From: Acidimicrobiaceae bacterium
GTDB lineage: Bacteria > Actinomycetota > Acidimicrobiia > Acidimicrobiales > RAAP-2
Assembly (NCBI GenBank): GCA_003155915.1
Contig: PMFA01000017.1
Location: 26,166-90,165 of the forward strand
Direction of reading: 5' to 3'
DNA: 64,000 nt
Both the position numbers and the translations under genes were made by a program. The notes under the pieces were generated by a model. That model was not told the DNA's origin and did not search any database. It was given only the letters and a program-made list of their open reading frames with translations. Shown here piece after piece: positions 8,723-16,708 of the stretch; position 1 is the first letter of the stretch; each line of letters begins with the position of its first letter.

Positions 8723-9201
8723 AAGCCTCTCGTGATGATGCGGCGGCAACCAGCCCCAATCGATCAACTTTTCCAGCAGAGCAGGTCTGGGTCCTCATGC
8801 AGCAGTTCGTTGACTCGCACAACCGTCACGTCGATCTCGCTCAGGCGCTCGGGTTTCGCCTCGGCGCCGGGCGGGGCAAGATCCTTTTTCAACTCCGCGA
8901 CGGAGCGATGACCCTCACCGATCTCGCCGAGGCCAATGGCGTCGACGCCCCCTACGCGACTCTTATTGTCGACAAGCTCGAGGCCCATGGCCTGGTTGAG
9001 CGCCAACCGCACCCCGAGGACCGACGTCGCAAGCTGGTCACGCTCACGACCCCGGGCCGTGAGGCAATCGCGACGGCCGAGGCCATCCTCCGTCGTCCGC
9101 CGCGAGCCATCGGCACACTGCGCTCCGAGGAACTGCGGCAACTTAGCCGACTGCTCAATCGCTTGATCGAAGCAGACGAGTTCGACGACCCGTCTCGCTA
9201 G
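8716..9201 (+). CDS. MarR-family transcriptional regulator
   Basis: A 161-residue winged helix-turn-helix regulator. The recognition region (TLTDLAEANGVDAPYATLIVDKLEAHG, about residues 69-95; only partly conserved positions matter) and the wing (ERQPHPEDRRRKLVTLT) with its typical DRR motif near residue 105 are clear. The gene overlaps the end of the SDR gene by seven bases, so it is translationally coupled. MarR proteins usually repress their own operon and release DNA when they bind an aromatic or oxidising ligand; here the obvious target is the promoter at 7955-7983. The 288 bases downstream to the next gene contain no convincing coding region. Confidence 0.87.
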   Translation: MVKASRDDAAATSPNRSTFPAEQVWVLMQQFVDSHNRHVDLAQALGFRLGAGRGKILFQLRDGAMTLTDLAEANGVDAPYATLIVDKLEAHGLVERQPHPEDRRRKLVTLTTPGREAIATAEAILRRPPRAIGTLRSEELRQLSRLLNRLIEADEFDDPSR

Positions 9202-9489
9202 TCAGCCGTCGCTTCTTGGCACGACACCGCCACGAAGAGAAGCAAGGCCGATCTCGCTCGAGAGCCGGTCGATGCCAGTCATCAACCCGTCGACTCTGAA
9301 CTGAAGGAGCATGCGACTCTTATGCCAGTAATACGGTCAGCACTCCGAGAGAGCCCGACACGATCACCGGATCAGGGTCGCTTCTGTCGCGATGTGGAAG
9401 TATTTGGCGGTGAAGGCCCGTCACGAGAGAATGACGCACCGTGGGCTCCCAGTTCGATTTGAACTCGCCGCGTCCGACTCGGTTGTGGG

Positions 9490-10449
9490 ATGAGCGAGAA
9501 CACATCGCCATCACGAGACGCTTCGGAGGAGGTCGCACACTCAACTGACGTATCGCGTCGCCGTCTCCTGAAATGGATTGTCGGGGGAGTCGGCACGGTG
9601 GTCGTCGTCGGCGCGACGGGACTTGAGTTGGTCTATCACGGCGTCCTTCCGGGTAAGCAGTTCCTCAACCAGATCGACGGTGCCTGTTCGGTGCCCGCCA
9701 CTGCATTGTCCTTCGAGACGGTCGGACCAAGCGAAAGCGGACGGTTCTATTCCGAGGCACGTCACCGAAGCGTTGGCTACACCATCGCCTACCCGCCAGC
9801 ACATCGGCCCGGCGATTCGCTGGCGCTCGTCGTGATGCTTCACGGCTACGGCAACAACCACGCCACCGCCCTTTTCGGAATGTCACCCGCTCAAGCGTTG
9901 GCTCTTCGAGTCGATGACACACTGCTCTCGCCCATGGCCATGGTCACCGTCGACGGAGGTAACGGGTACTGGAATCCGCATCCGCGAGACGACCCCATGG
10001 CGATGGTGGTTCATGAACTGATCCCATTCTGCCAGCGGAAGGGCCTGGGCCTCGCCCCGCATCAGATCGGATTGATGGGAATATCCATGGGCGGCTACGG
10101 TGCGCTCGCCATTGCCGAACGGTACCCGGGCCTCGTGTCGGCGGTTGCCGTGATCAGTCCCGCCGTTTGGACAACTTATGTGCAGGCGCGCGCGGCCAAC
10201 GCCGGGGCCTTCGCTTCTAGGTCGACTTTTGATGCCGGGAACGTAATTGCGCACGTCAATTCACTGAAAGGGATCCCCGTGAGAATCGCTTCCGGTGTCA
10301 ATGATCCGTTCCATCCGGGAATCGAGAGTCTGGTCAACGTTCTCCCCTCCAGAAGTTCCGTCGTATTCTCCGCGGGCTGTCACACCGAGCCATTCTTCCT
10401 GGAACAGGAACCACCGTCATTGGTGTTTCTCGCTCGCCACCTCGGTTGA
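9490..10449 (+). CDS. Exported alpha/beta-hydrolase esterase, Tat-type signal
   Basis: Secreted or membrane-anchored serine esterase of the esterase D/antigen 85-like group. The 319-residue protein starts with a twin-arginine-like signal (SRRRLLKW near residue 22, then a hydrophobic segment to about 48). The hydrolase domain has the oxyanion-hole HGYG near residue 119, the nucleophile in GISMGG near 199, an acid candidate in GVNDPF near 276 and a His in GCHTEPFF near 300, so the triad is complete. There is no Cys after the signal, so it is not a lipoprotein; it may remain anchored or be cleaved. Whether it is an esterase or an acyltransferase cannot be decided. It stands alone. Confidence 0.8.
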   Translation: MSENTSPSRDASEEVAHSTDVSRRRLLKWIVGGVGTVVVVGATGLELVYHGVLPGKQFLNQIDGACSVPATALSFETVGPSESGRFYSEARHRSVGYTIAYPPAHRPGDSLALVVMLHGYGNNHATALFGMSPAQALALRVDDTLLSPMAMVTVDGGNGYWNPHPRDDPMAMVVHELIPFCQRKGLGLAPHQIGLMGISMGGYGALAIAERYPGLVSAVAVISPAVWTTYVQARAANAGAFASRSTFDAGNVIAHVNSLKGIPVRIASGVNDPFHPGIESLVNVLPSRSSVVFSAGCHTEPFFLEQEPPSLVFLARHLG

Positions 10450-10553
10450 GTTCATGATTTCGATCTCAATCGGTTTTGCGAAGAAAAGGGAAGAAGGGAT
10501 GATCGACCGACGGTGAGTACTGTAGGAATTAGCACTCGACAGGGAGGTCCTCG

Positions 10554-10814
10554 GTGACACCCGTAACGTTTCGACAGATGTTCACGTTCAAGACAACCAT
10601 CGAAGGAAACACTCGAAGCTACTTCAAGTGGTTTTTCGGAATCGCCGTACCAGGCAGCTTGCTTATCTATCTGTTCAACGTCGTAACCAACTCCGTCGCC
10701 TACCACAGCACAACCGGCATCTGGCTGCAAGGAGCAGTTGAATTCGCAATCTTCATGACCGCTCTGATCATTGCCAATCGCAAGTGCGCGCGGCTCATTC
10801 ACCCTAGTGGGTAG
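10554..10814 (+). CDS. Small hypothetical membrane protein, two TM
   Basis: An 86-residue product with two hydrophobic helices (about residues 27-48 and 60-78) and no recognised domain. The GTG start is preceded by GGGAGG at a reasonable distance, which supports the frame. A perfect short palindrome GGTTC-AC-GAACC follows the stop at 10815-10826, too tight for a classical terminator. Function unknown. Confidence 0.5.
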   Translation: MTPVTFRQMFTFKTTIEGNTRSYFKWFFGIAVPGSLLIYLFNVVTNSVAYHSTTGIWLQGAVEFAIFMTALIIANRKCARLIHPSG

Positions 10815-11132
10815 GTTCACGAACCAATGATCGAAGTTGGCACCGCTCATTCATAAGCGGTGGACGGTAATTGCGCGAGTCACCAGTGAAAGGATTCAGG
10901 CCCGTCACGTCGGGCCCCGACACTCTAATTTCGACTCTGATGATGTCCGTTGAAGTTCGCACCGATGTATGTGATCGAAGTGGCGTCTCACTGCGGCATC
11001 AGTCGGCTTCTTTGGATTGAAGTTCGTCACTCTCACCACAACGCGCGAGTGTCATTTCTCACATAAAGGCCATAAAAATTCAATGGTACTGTTGATAGAG
11101 CGCTCCAGCACGCGAAGAGGGAAACCGGAGTC
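10815..11132 (+). promoter_or_regulatory. 318-base leader of the hydrogenase-like operon with direct repeats
   Basis: No gene is visible here. The stretch holds three related direct repeats: GAAGTTGGCACC (10834-10845), GAAGTTCGCACC (10952-10963) and GAAGTTCGTCAC (11019-11030), and a short palindrome GTCGGG-C-CCCGAC (10909-10921). Their position upstream of the six-gene operon suggests binding sites for a regulator. A clear -10/-35 pair could not be fixed. Confidence 0.4.
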
Positions 11133-11618
11133 ATGTCGTTTCGTTTCCTCTATCAAACCGTGGTTCACCCCAGGAAAGTCGTCAAGGACCTCGGTGACGC
11201 GCCGACACCGCAATATACAGCTGCGACTCTTCACGGATCGCTGCAGATACGCCACGTCGACGCCGGCTCGTGTAACGGCTGCGAGCTGGAAGTCACGTCC
11301 GCCTTTGCACCGGTCTATGACGCGGAGAGATTCGGGGTAAGACTCGTCGCCTCACCTCGCCACGCCGACGCCCTATTGGTGACAGGACCGGTCACCAAGA
11401 ACATGGTTGAACCGCTGCGAAAGACGCTCGAAGCAATGCCGGAACCGCGGCTCGTAATCTCCCTTGGTGATTGCGCGCACAATTGTGGGATCTTCAATGG
11501 CGCCTACGGCGTCGAAGGATCGGTCAGCGACGTCGTGAACGTCGACGTTCATATTGCGGGCTGTCCGCCTCGTCCGGAAGTGATCGTCGAAACGTTGAGG
11601 GGTCTGACCGGGCGGTGA
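11133..11618 (+). CDS. NuoB/HycG-like iron-sulfur subunit of hydrogenase-like complex
   Basis: Small electron-transfer subunit of the membrane complex, corresponding to NuoB of complex I and HycG/HyfI of group 4 hydrogenases; gene position matches Rv0082 of Mycobacterium tuberculosis as I recall it. The 161-residue protein keeps cluster ligands: the SCNGCELE pair near residues 47-50, the Cys residues of GDCAHNCG near 113-117, and the Cys of AGCPPRP near 149, which should hold one 4Fe-4S cluster equivalent to N2. It begins the operon; its TGA overlaps the GTG of the next gene. The N-terminal extension before the first Cys lacks extra cluster motifs. A cytoplasmic, membrane-associated location is expected. 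Confidence 0.88.
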   Translation: MSFRFLYQTVVHPRKVVKDLGDAPTPQYTAATLHGSLQIRHVDAGSCNGCELEVTSAFAPVYDAERFGVRLVASPRHADALLVTGPVTKNMVEPLRKTLEAMPEPRLVISLGDCAHNCGIFNGAYGVEGSVSDVVNVDVHIAGCPPRPEVIVETLRGLTGR

Positions 11619-13636
11619 ACGAGGTCTACGTCGTCACAGTTGGTCTGGCCGGATTAATTGCCGCCATTCTCGGCGGCGCGCTTCCGCTGGCGAGCCGTGT
11701 GGGGGCGGCTGTGGCGCTCACGTGGCTCTCGTGCGGCGCAGGAATAGCGGCCGCGGTGTCGGTGCTCTCGAGCGGTCACGTCATCTCGCTCTCCACCACT
11801 GCGATCCTGCCCCTGACGGGTGTGACGCTGGTGCTCAATCCGTTGGGTGCCCTCTTCGTCATCTCGATTTCGGTGGTGGCGTTGGCGTCGACGCTGTACT
11901 GGCTGGGCTACGCCAGTCACGGCCTCGACACGCGAAGTGCGTCAAGCGCGTTGCCGTTATTTGTCACCAGTATGCTCCTCGTGCCGTTCGCCGCCAGCGT
12001 GGCGACGTTTCTCGTGCTGTGGGAGATGATGGCCCTCACCTCGCTGGTGCTGGTGCTGACCGACCAGTCGCGACGCGAGGCCGCACGAAGCGCCGCCCAG
12101 TGGTACGCCGTCATGACCCACGCCGGCGCGGCCGCCATACTCCTCGCGCTGATACTGCTCTCGGCCCACTCCGGTGGGCAGACCTTCGCCGACATCGAGG
12201 CCCACGCCCGGCATCTGTCGGGCGCGGTGCGCGGGACGATATTCGTGTTGGCCCTGCTCGGTTTTGGCTCCAAGGCCGGGGCGGTGCCCTTGCACGTCTG
12301 GCTGCCCAAAGCGCACGCCGAGGCGCCGGGACCGGCGTCGGCGCTGATGTCCGGGGCCATGGTGAACCTCGGCATCTACGGAATCATTCTCGTGGGCAAT
12401 GAACTCCTCGGGGGAGGTCCCGTCTGGTGGTGGTTGCTCGTCAGTCTCCTCGGCGTGGTGTCGGCCCTCTACGGCGCCCTTTACGCGGCGACGAGTTCGG
12501 ACCTCAAGCGGCTACTCGCGTATTCGACGACCGACAACATGGGTCTGGTCCTTATCGCGCTCGGTGCGTCGGGACTCTTTGGTGCGGTGGGTCGTCCGAC
12601 GACCGCCGCCATCGCGATGGTGGCCGCACTGTTGTTGCTGATCAATCACTCCGTCTTCAAAGGAGCCCTCTTCCTCGCCGCGGGTGCGGTGCAGGCCGCC
12701 ACGGGGACGAGGGACTTGGATCGACTCGGAGGTTTGATGCGACGCATGCCCGTGACGGGAGTCGTCTTTTTCGTGGGCGCGCTTTCGGTGGCGGCCCTTC
12801 CACCTTTCAACGGCTTCGTCGGTGAATGGCTGCTCTTCCAAGGTCTCTTGCACGGCCTGCCCACATCCAATACGTCGGTCGTGATCAGCGTGGCCGTCGC
12901 GGTCGCCGCCCTCGCGTTGACCGGGGGGCTCACGGTCGCGGCATTCGTCAAGGCGACGGGGATCGGGTTTCTCGGACGAGCGCGCTCGATCGAAGCGGCC
13001 GAGGCTCACGAGGCCGCGATCACCATGCGCCTGGGCGCCGCGGCCCTCGCCACTCTCTGTCTCGTGCTCGGTTTGGTGCCGATGCTCGTGCTACCGGCGA
13101 TCGAACGCGCGGCGGCGAGCGCCGGTCGCGTCAGCGCCACGTCCGCGACGGGTGGATGGATCTCACTGCACCTGCTCGGACTACGCGGTGTCCTAGCGCC
13201 GTCGCTGCTCGCCGGGGGACTGGCGATCGCGGTGTTGGTCGTGATCGTGATTCGCCGACTCACGCACCGTCGAAGCCACGCGTGGCCGGCCGTCAATCCG
13301 GTGGAACCGTGGGGGTCGGGTCGAAAGTTGCAGACGGCGCGCATGCAGTACACGGCGACCTCGTTCGCCGAACCGCTGCAGCGAGTCTTCGACGACGTCA
13401 TCCGTCCCTCGCGCGACCTCGACGTCAGTCACTTCGTTGAATCGCGCTACTACATCGAGCGCATCGCCTATCACACGTCGAATGACGACGTTCTTGAACG
13501 TCACTTCTATCGACCGTTTATTGCCAGCGTGCGGTGGTGGGGTCAGCGCGCGCGTCGGCTCCAGAACGGTAGCGTGCACCGCTACCTCGCGTTCGGTTTC
13601 GTGGCGCTCGTGATCGTCTTGGTGGTGGTGGCGTGA
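11615..13636 (+). CDS. HyfB/NuoL-type antiporter-like membrane subunit
   Basis: Proton- or sodium-translocating membrane subunit related to HyfB/HycC and NuoL/NuoM/MrpA. I start it at the GTG 11615, which overlaps the previous stop (GTGA) and leads straight into the first membrane helix; the longer frame upstream is shadow. The 673-residue protein has many hydrophobic helices and the family signature around PLHVWLPKAHAEAPGPAS (near residue 226), with charged residues in the membrane typical of the pump channel (Glu in LWEMMALTS, Lys in LKRLLAYST). After about residue 560 there is a soluble section and a last helix at the C-terminus, as in HyfB-like proteins. It corresponds to Rv0083 in the order of genes. 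Confidence 0.88.
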   Translation: MNEVYVVTVGLAGLIAAILGGALPLASRVGAAVALTWLSCGAGIAAAVSVLSSGHVISLSTTAILPLTGVTLVLNPLGALFVISISVVALASTLYWLGYASHGLDTRSASSALPLFVTSMLLVPFAASVATFLVLWEMMALTSLVLVLTDQSRREAARSAAQWYAVMTHAGAAAILLALILLSAHSGGQTFADIEAHARHLSGAVRGTIFVLALLGFGSKAGAVPLHVWLPKAHAEAPGPASALMSGAMVNLGIYGIILVGNELLGGGPVWWWLLVSLLGVVSALYGALYAATSSDLKRLLAYSTTDNMGLVLIALGASGLFGAVGRPTTAAIAMVAALLLLINHSVFKGALFLAAGAVQAATGTRDLDRLGGLMRRMPVTGVVFFVGALSVAALPPFNGFVGEWLLFQGLLHGLPTSNTSVVISVAVAVAALALTGGLTVAAFVKATGIGFLGRARSIEAAEAHEAAITMRLGAAALATLCLVLGLVPMLVLPAIERAAASAGRVSATSATGGWISLHLLGLRGVLAPSLLAGGLAIAVLVVIVIRRLTHRRSHAWPAVNPVEPWGSGRKLQTARMQYTATSFAEPLQRVFDDVIRPSRDLDVSHFVESRYYIERIAYHTSNDDVLERHFYRPFIASVRWWGQRARRLQNGSVHRYLAFGFVALVIVLVVVA

Positions 13637-14592
13637 ACGGGCTCACCCACGTTCTGACCCAGGTCCTGGTCGCGCTCTTCCAGGTGGCGGCCGTCGCCGT
13701 TGGCGGTCCGCTCCTCCTCGGACTCATGCGCAAGGTTCGTAGTCGTCTCGAGGGCCGCGCCGGCGCACCGATCCATCAGCCCCTGCTCGACCTGCGCAAA
13801 CTCTTCGCCAAACAACGTATGCGTCCGCGCGATTCGAGTTGGGTCTTTGGCGCCGGTCCCGTCGTGCTCGTCGCGACGGTCGTCGCGGTCACGGCGGTGT
13901 CGCCGCTGGTGTCGGCCAGTCCTCCGCTCGGGCAGAGTTCTGATTTCTTCGCGGTCGTCTTCGTACTGCTGCTCGGTTCGGTCCTGCTCGCGCTCAGCGC
14001 CCTCGATACCGGGACGGCGTTTGGCGGAATGGGTTCGAGCCGGTCCATGACCATCGGGGCACTCTGTGAGCCGGCCTTGTTGGTGGCGATCCTCGCGATG
14101 GCGATCGCCGCTCGCACGTCAAACCTGCCCGCCCTCGTGCGTGTCGGTATCAGTCATCCGGCGGTCATCGCGAGTCCCGCGCGAATCCTGGCGCTGGCGT
14201 CGTTCCTGGTGGTGATCCTCGCCGAGAGCGGTCGACTGCCGGTCGACAATCCCAGTACGCACCTGGAACTCACGATGATCCACGAGGCCATGGTCCTCGA
14301 ATATTCCGGCGCCGACTTGGGCCTCATCATTCTGGGCGAATCGATGCGCCTGGTGTTCTTGCTGGGACTGTTCGTGAACCTGTTCGTTCCGTGGGGAGTC
14401 GCCGACCGGCCGGGGGTGCTGTTTGTCGGCCTGGGGTTGCTCGCACTCGTGGCCAAGGTCTGTGCCGTCGGCGCCACGATCGCGGTCTTTGAGGTCTTCA
14501 CGGCCAAGCTGCGTCTCTTTCGGCTGCCGGAACTGTTGGCGGGCGGCTTCGTGCTGGCGCTGCTTGGTGCGCTGACCGCGGTGGTGCGATGA
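13633..14592 (+). CDS. hycD: HycD/NuoH-type membrane subunit
   Basis: Membrane anchor that in complex I and group 4 hydrogenases connects the quinone/hydrogenase module with the pump modules. The 319-residue protein has about eight membrane helices and the strongly conserved loop RLPVDNPSTHLELTMIHEAM (near residue 198), followed by EYSG, the NuoH/HycD signature with its acidic residues intact. The GTG start overlaps the previous stop (GTGA), and the end overlaps the next ATG (ATGA). The symbol follows the actinobacterial naming by homology (Rv0084); it does not imply formate hydrogenlyase activity. Confidence 0.88.
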   Translation: MNGLTHVLTQVLVALFQVAAVAVGGPLLLGLMRKVRSRLEGRAGAPIHQPLLDLRKLFAKQRMRPRDSSWVFGAGPVVLVATVVAVTAVSPLVSASPPLGQSSDFFAVVFVLLLGSVLLALSALDTGTAFGGMGSSRSMTIGALCEPALLVAILAMAIAARTSNLPALVRVGISHPAVIASPARILALASFLVVILAESGRLPVDNPSTHLELTMIHEAMVLEYSGADLGLIILGESMRLVFLLGLFVNLFVPWGVADRPGVLFVGLGLLALVAKVCAVGATIAVFEVFTAKLRLFRLPELLAGGFVLALLGALTAVVR

Positions 14593-15248
14593 ACGGCGCC
14601 ACGTACTCAAGCTTCCTCGAAATCGCGGCCGGACTGGTGATCCTGTGCGCCTTCGTCACGTTGTGGCGTCGATCGCTTCGCGCGATCGTGCGCACCTTGG
14701 CGGTCCAGGGGATGGCCCTCGGCGTGGTCGCGATCGTGCTCGGCGTCCACCGCCGCGACGTCGTGCTCATCGTTGTGGGATGTCTCGTCGTGCTCGCCAA
14801 GGGACTTGCGATTCCGACGCTCGTGCGCCGCGTGCTGGCGAATGAACCGATGAGCCGCGAAACCTCTCCGCTCGTGAACGTGCCGTCGTCACTGGTGGGC
14901 GCCGGGGCGCTCACGTTCCTCGCCTACGGCGCGACTCGCCCGGTCGTCGCGCTCGTCTCGACGAGTGCCGGACGGCTTATTCCCCTCGGAGTCGCGACGC
15001 TGCTCATTGGATTCTTCTCGATGGTCGTTCGGCGCAAGGCCGTGTCCCAGATCGTGGGTCTCTTGCTCGTCGATAACGGCATCGCGCTCGTCGCCTTCCT
15101 CGCCACGGCCGGCGTGCCGTTGTTGGTCGAGTTAGGAGCGTCACTGGATGTCCTCTTGGTGGTCGTGGTGCTGCGCGTACTGGCGGTGCAACTCTGGTCC
15201 AAGTTCGCGGTGCTCGACCTCGATCAACTCCAGGAACTGCACGACTGA
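14589..15248 (+). CDS. hycP: HyfE/HycP-like membrane subunit
   Basis: Small hydrophobic subunit of the complex, 219 residues with about six to seven membrane helices, similar in place and composition to HyfE, whose C-terminal half resembles NuoK. A Lys/Arg-rich loop follows the third helix. The ATG overlaps the previous stop and the TGA overlaps the next ATG, so it is tightly coupled to its neighbours. Family assignment rests on the hydrophobic pattern and gene order more than on a signature motif. Confidence 0.78.
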   Translation: MNGATYSSFLEIAAGLVILCAFVTLWRRSLRAIVRTLAVQGMALGVVAIVLGVHRRDVVLIVVGCLVVLAKGLAIPTLVRRVLANEPMSRETSPLVNVPSSLVGAGALTFLAYGATRPVVALVSTSAGRLIPLGVATLLIGFFSMVVRRKAVSQIVGLLLVDNGIALVAFLATAGVPLLVELGASLDVLLVVVVLRVLAVQLWSKFAVLDLDQLQELHD

Positions 15249-16708
15249 TGCTCGCCTTCGTACTCCTGCTCATCCCGGCCGCGACCGGCTGCGTGGCGGC
15301 GGCGACCCCGTGGCGGCGCTGGATCGGGTGGCTGTGCACGGCGTCACTCGGCTTCGTACTGGTCACGGGCGTCGTGCTCGCCGTCCTCGTCGTACATCGA
15401 CCGGCACTGTCCGCGTTCGGCGGAGTCCTACGCGTCGACGCGCTGAGCGCCTTCATGGTGATCGTCATCGGCGCGATTGGACTCTTGGCCGTGTGTCAGA
15501 GCGTGCGCTACCTCGAGCGTGAGGTCTCCTCGGGTCGCTCGAGCGCGCGTCGCGCGACGCTCTACTCGGTGCTCGTCCAGGGCTTCATCACGGCCATGCT
15601 GCTCGCGGTCGTCGCCGGCAACGTGGGTGTCATGTGGGTGGCCGTCGAGGCGACCACGATCATCACCACGTTCCTCGTCGGGTACCGGCGCACGAGGGAA
15701 GCCCTCGAGGCGTCGTGGAAGTACGTCATCATCTGCTCGGTCGGTATCGCGCTCGCGTTCCTCGGCACCGTCCTCGTCTACCTGGCCGCGTTGCACGCCG
15801 GAGGCGTCACTCACGTATCGCTGCAGTGGACGTCGCTCATGAGTGTCGCACACCATCTCGACCCGGGGGTGATGCGCCTGGCGTTGGCGTTACTCGTGCT
15901 CGGCTACGGCACCAAGGTGGGCCTCGCCCCCATGCACAGCTGGCTGCCGGACGCCCACAGCCAGGCGCCGGCCCCGGTGTCGGCGCTGATGTCCGGTGTG
16001 CTCTTGACTGTGGCGTTCTACGTGCTGCTGCGCTTCAAGGCCGTCGCCGACGGGGCCCTGGGCGTGGGATTCTCGAGGATGCTGTTCGTGACCGCGGGAT
16101 TGCTGTCGCTGGCCGTCGCCGCGTCGCTGCTGTTGAGCCAACGCGACTACAAGCGCATGCTCGCGTACCACAGCGTCGAGCACATGGGTCTCATCGCCTT
16201 GGGCGCGGCTGCCGGAACCCCACTCGCCATCGCCGCGGTACTGCTGCACGTGCTCGGCCACGGGCTCGCGAAGGCCGTTTTGTTTCTCGCCTCCGGCGAG
16301 ATCCTCATCGTCGAGGGCACGACCGAGATCGACCAGGTGAAGGCGTTGCTCGCTCGTCGTCCGGCCCTCGGCGGCGTCTTCGCCTTCGGGCTGGTCACCC
16401 TGCTCGGCCTACCGCCCTTCAGCTTGTTCATCAGCGAGCTCAACATGCTGCGCGCCGAGGTGCACGTTGGTCTGGGATGGGTCGCCGCGATCTCGCTCGT
16501 GCTGATGGCGGTGATCTTCGGTTCAGTGATGTCCCACGGTCGTCACATGCTCTTTGGCGCACGGCCCGACGGGGAGGTGGCCCATAAGAGCCCGTTGAAC
16601 GTCAGTGTTCCCCTGATTGGCGGGCTGGTGGCGTGCGGCGCGATCGGGGTGCTCGCGTGGCCGCTCGACACGCTCTTGCGCGCGGCCGCGATGGTGGTCG
16701 TGAAGTGA
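15248..16708 (+). CDS. hycQ: HyfF/HycQ-type antiporter-like membrane subunit
   Basis: Second antiporter-like subunit, 486 residues, about 14 helices, related to HyfF and NuoN/NuoM. The signature around PMHSWLPDAHSQAPAPVS (near residue 228) and the later Lys/His positions in YKRMLAYHSVEHMG (near 300) are present, and a Glu sits in WVAVEATTI (near 132), so the elements expected for ion transfer look intact. Having two pump-type subunits (this and the product of the second gene) means the complex keeps the machinery for ion translocation. Its TGA overlaps the start of the large-subunit gene by one base. Confidence 0.88.
   Translation: MLAFVLLLIPAATGCVAAATPWRRWIGWLCTASLGFVLVTGVVLAVLVVHRPALSAFGGVLRVDALSAFMVIVIGAIGLLAVCQSVRYLEREVSSGRSSARRATLYSVLVQGFITAMLLAVVAGNVGVMWVAVEATTIITTFLVGYRRTREALEASWKYVIICSVGIALAFLGTVLVYLAALHAGGVTHVSLQWTSLMSVAHHLDPGVMRLALALLVLGYGTKVGLAPMHSWLPDAHSQAPAPVSALMSGVLLTVAFYVLLRFKAVADGALGVGFSRMLFVTAGLLSLAVAASLLLSQRDYKRMLAYHSVEHMGLIALGAAAGTPLAIAAVLLHVLGHGLAKAVLFLASGEILIVEGTTEIDQVKALLARRPALGGVFAFGLVTLLGLPPFSLFISELNMLRAEVHVGLGWVAAISLVLMAVIFGSVMSHGRHMLFGARPDGEVAHKSPLNVSVPLIGGLVACGAIGVLAWPLDTLLRAAAMVVVK

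Noticed and set aside
9202-9489. Possible 46-codon gene from ATG near 9322
   Set aside because: The only purine-rich site is too far away and the peptide has no recognisable feature.
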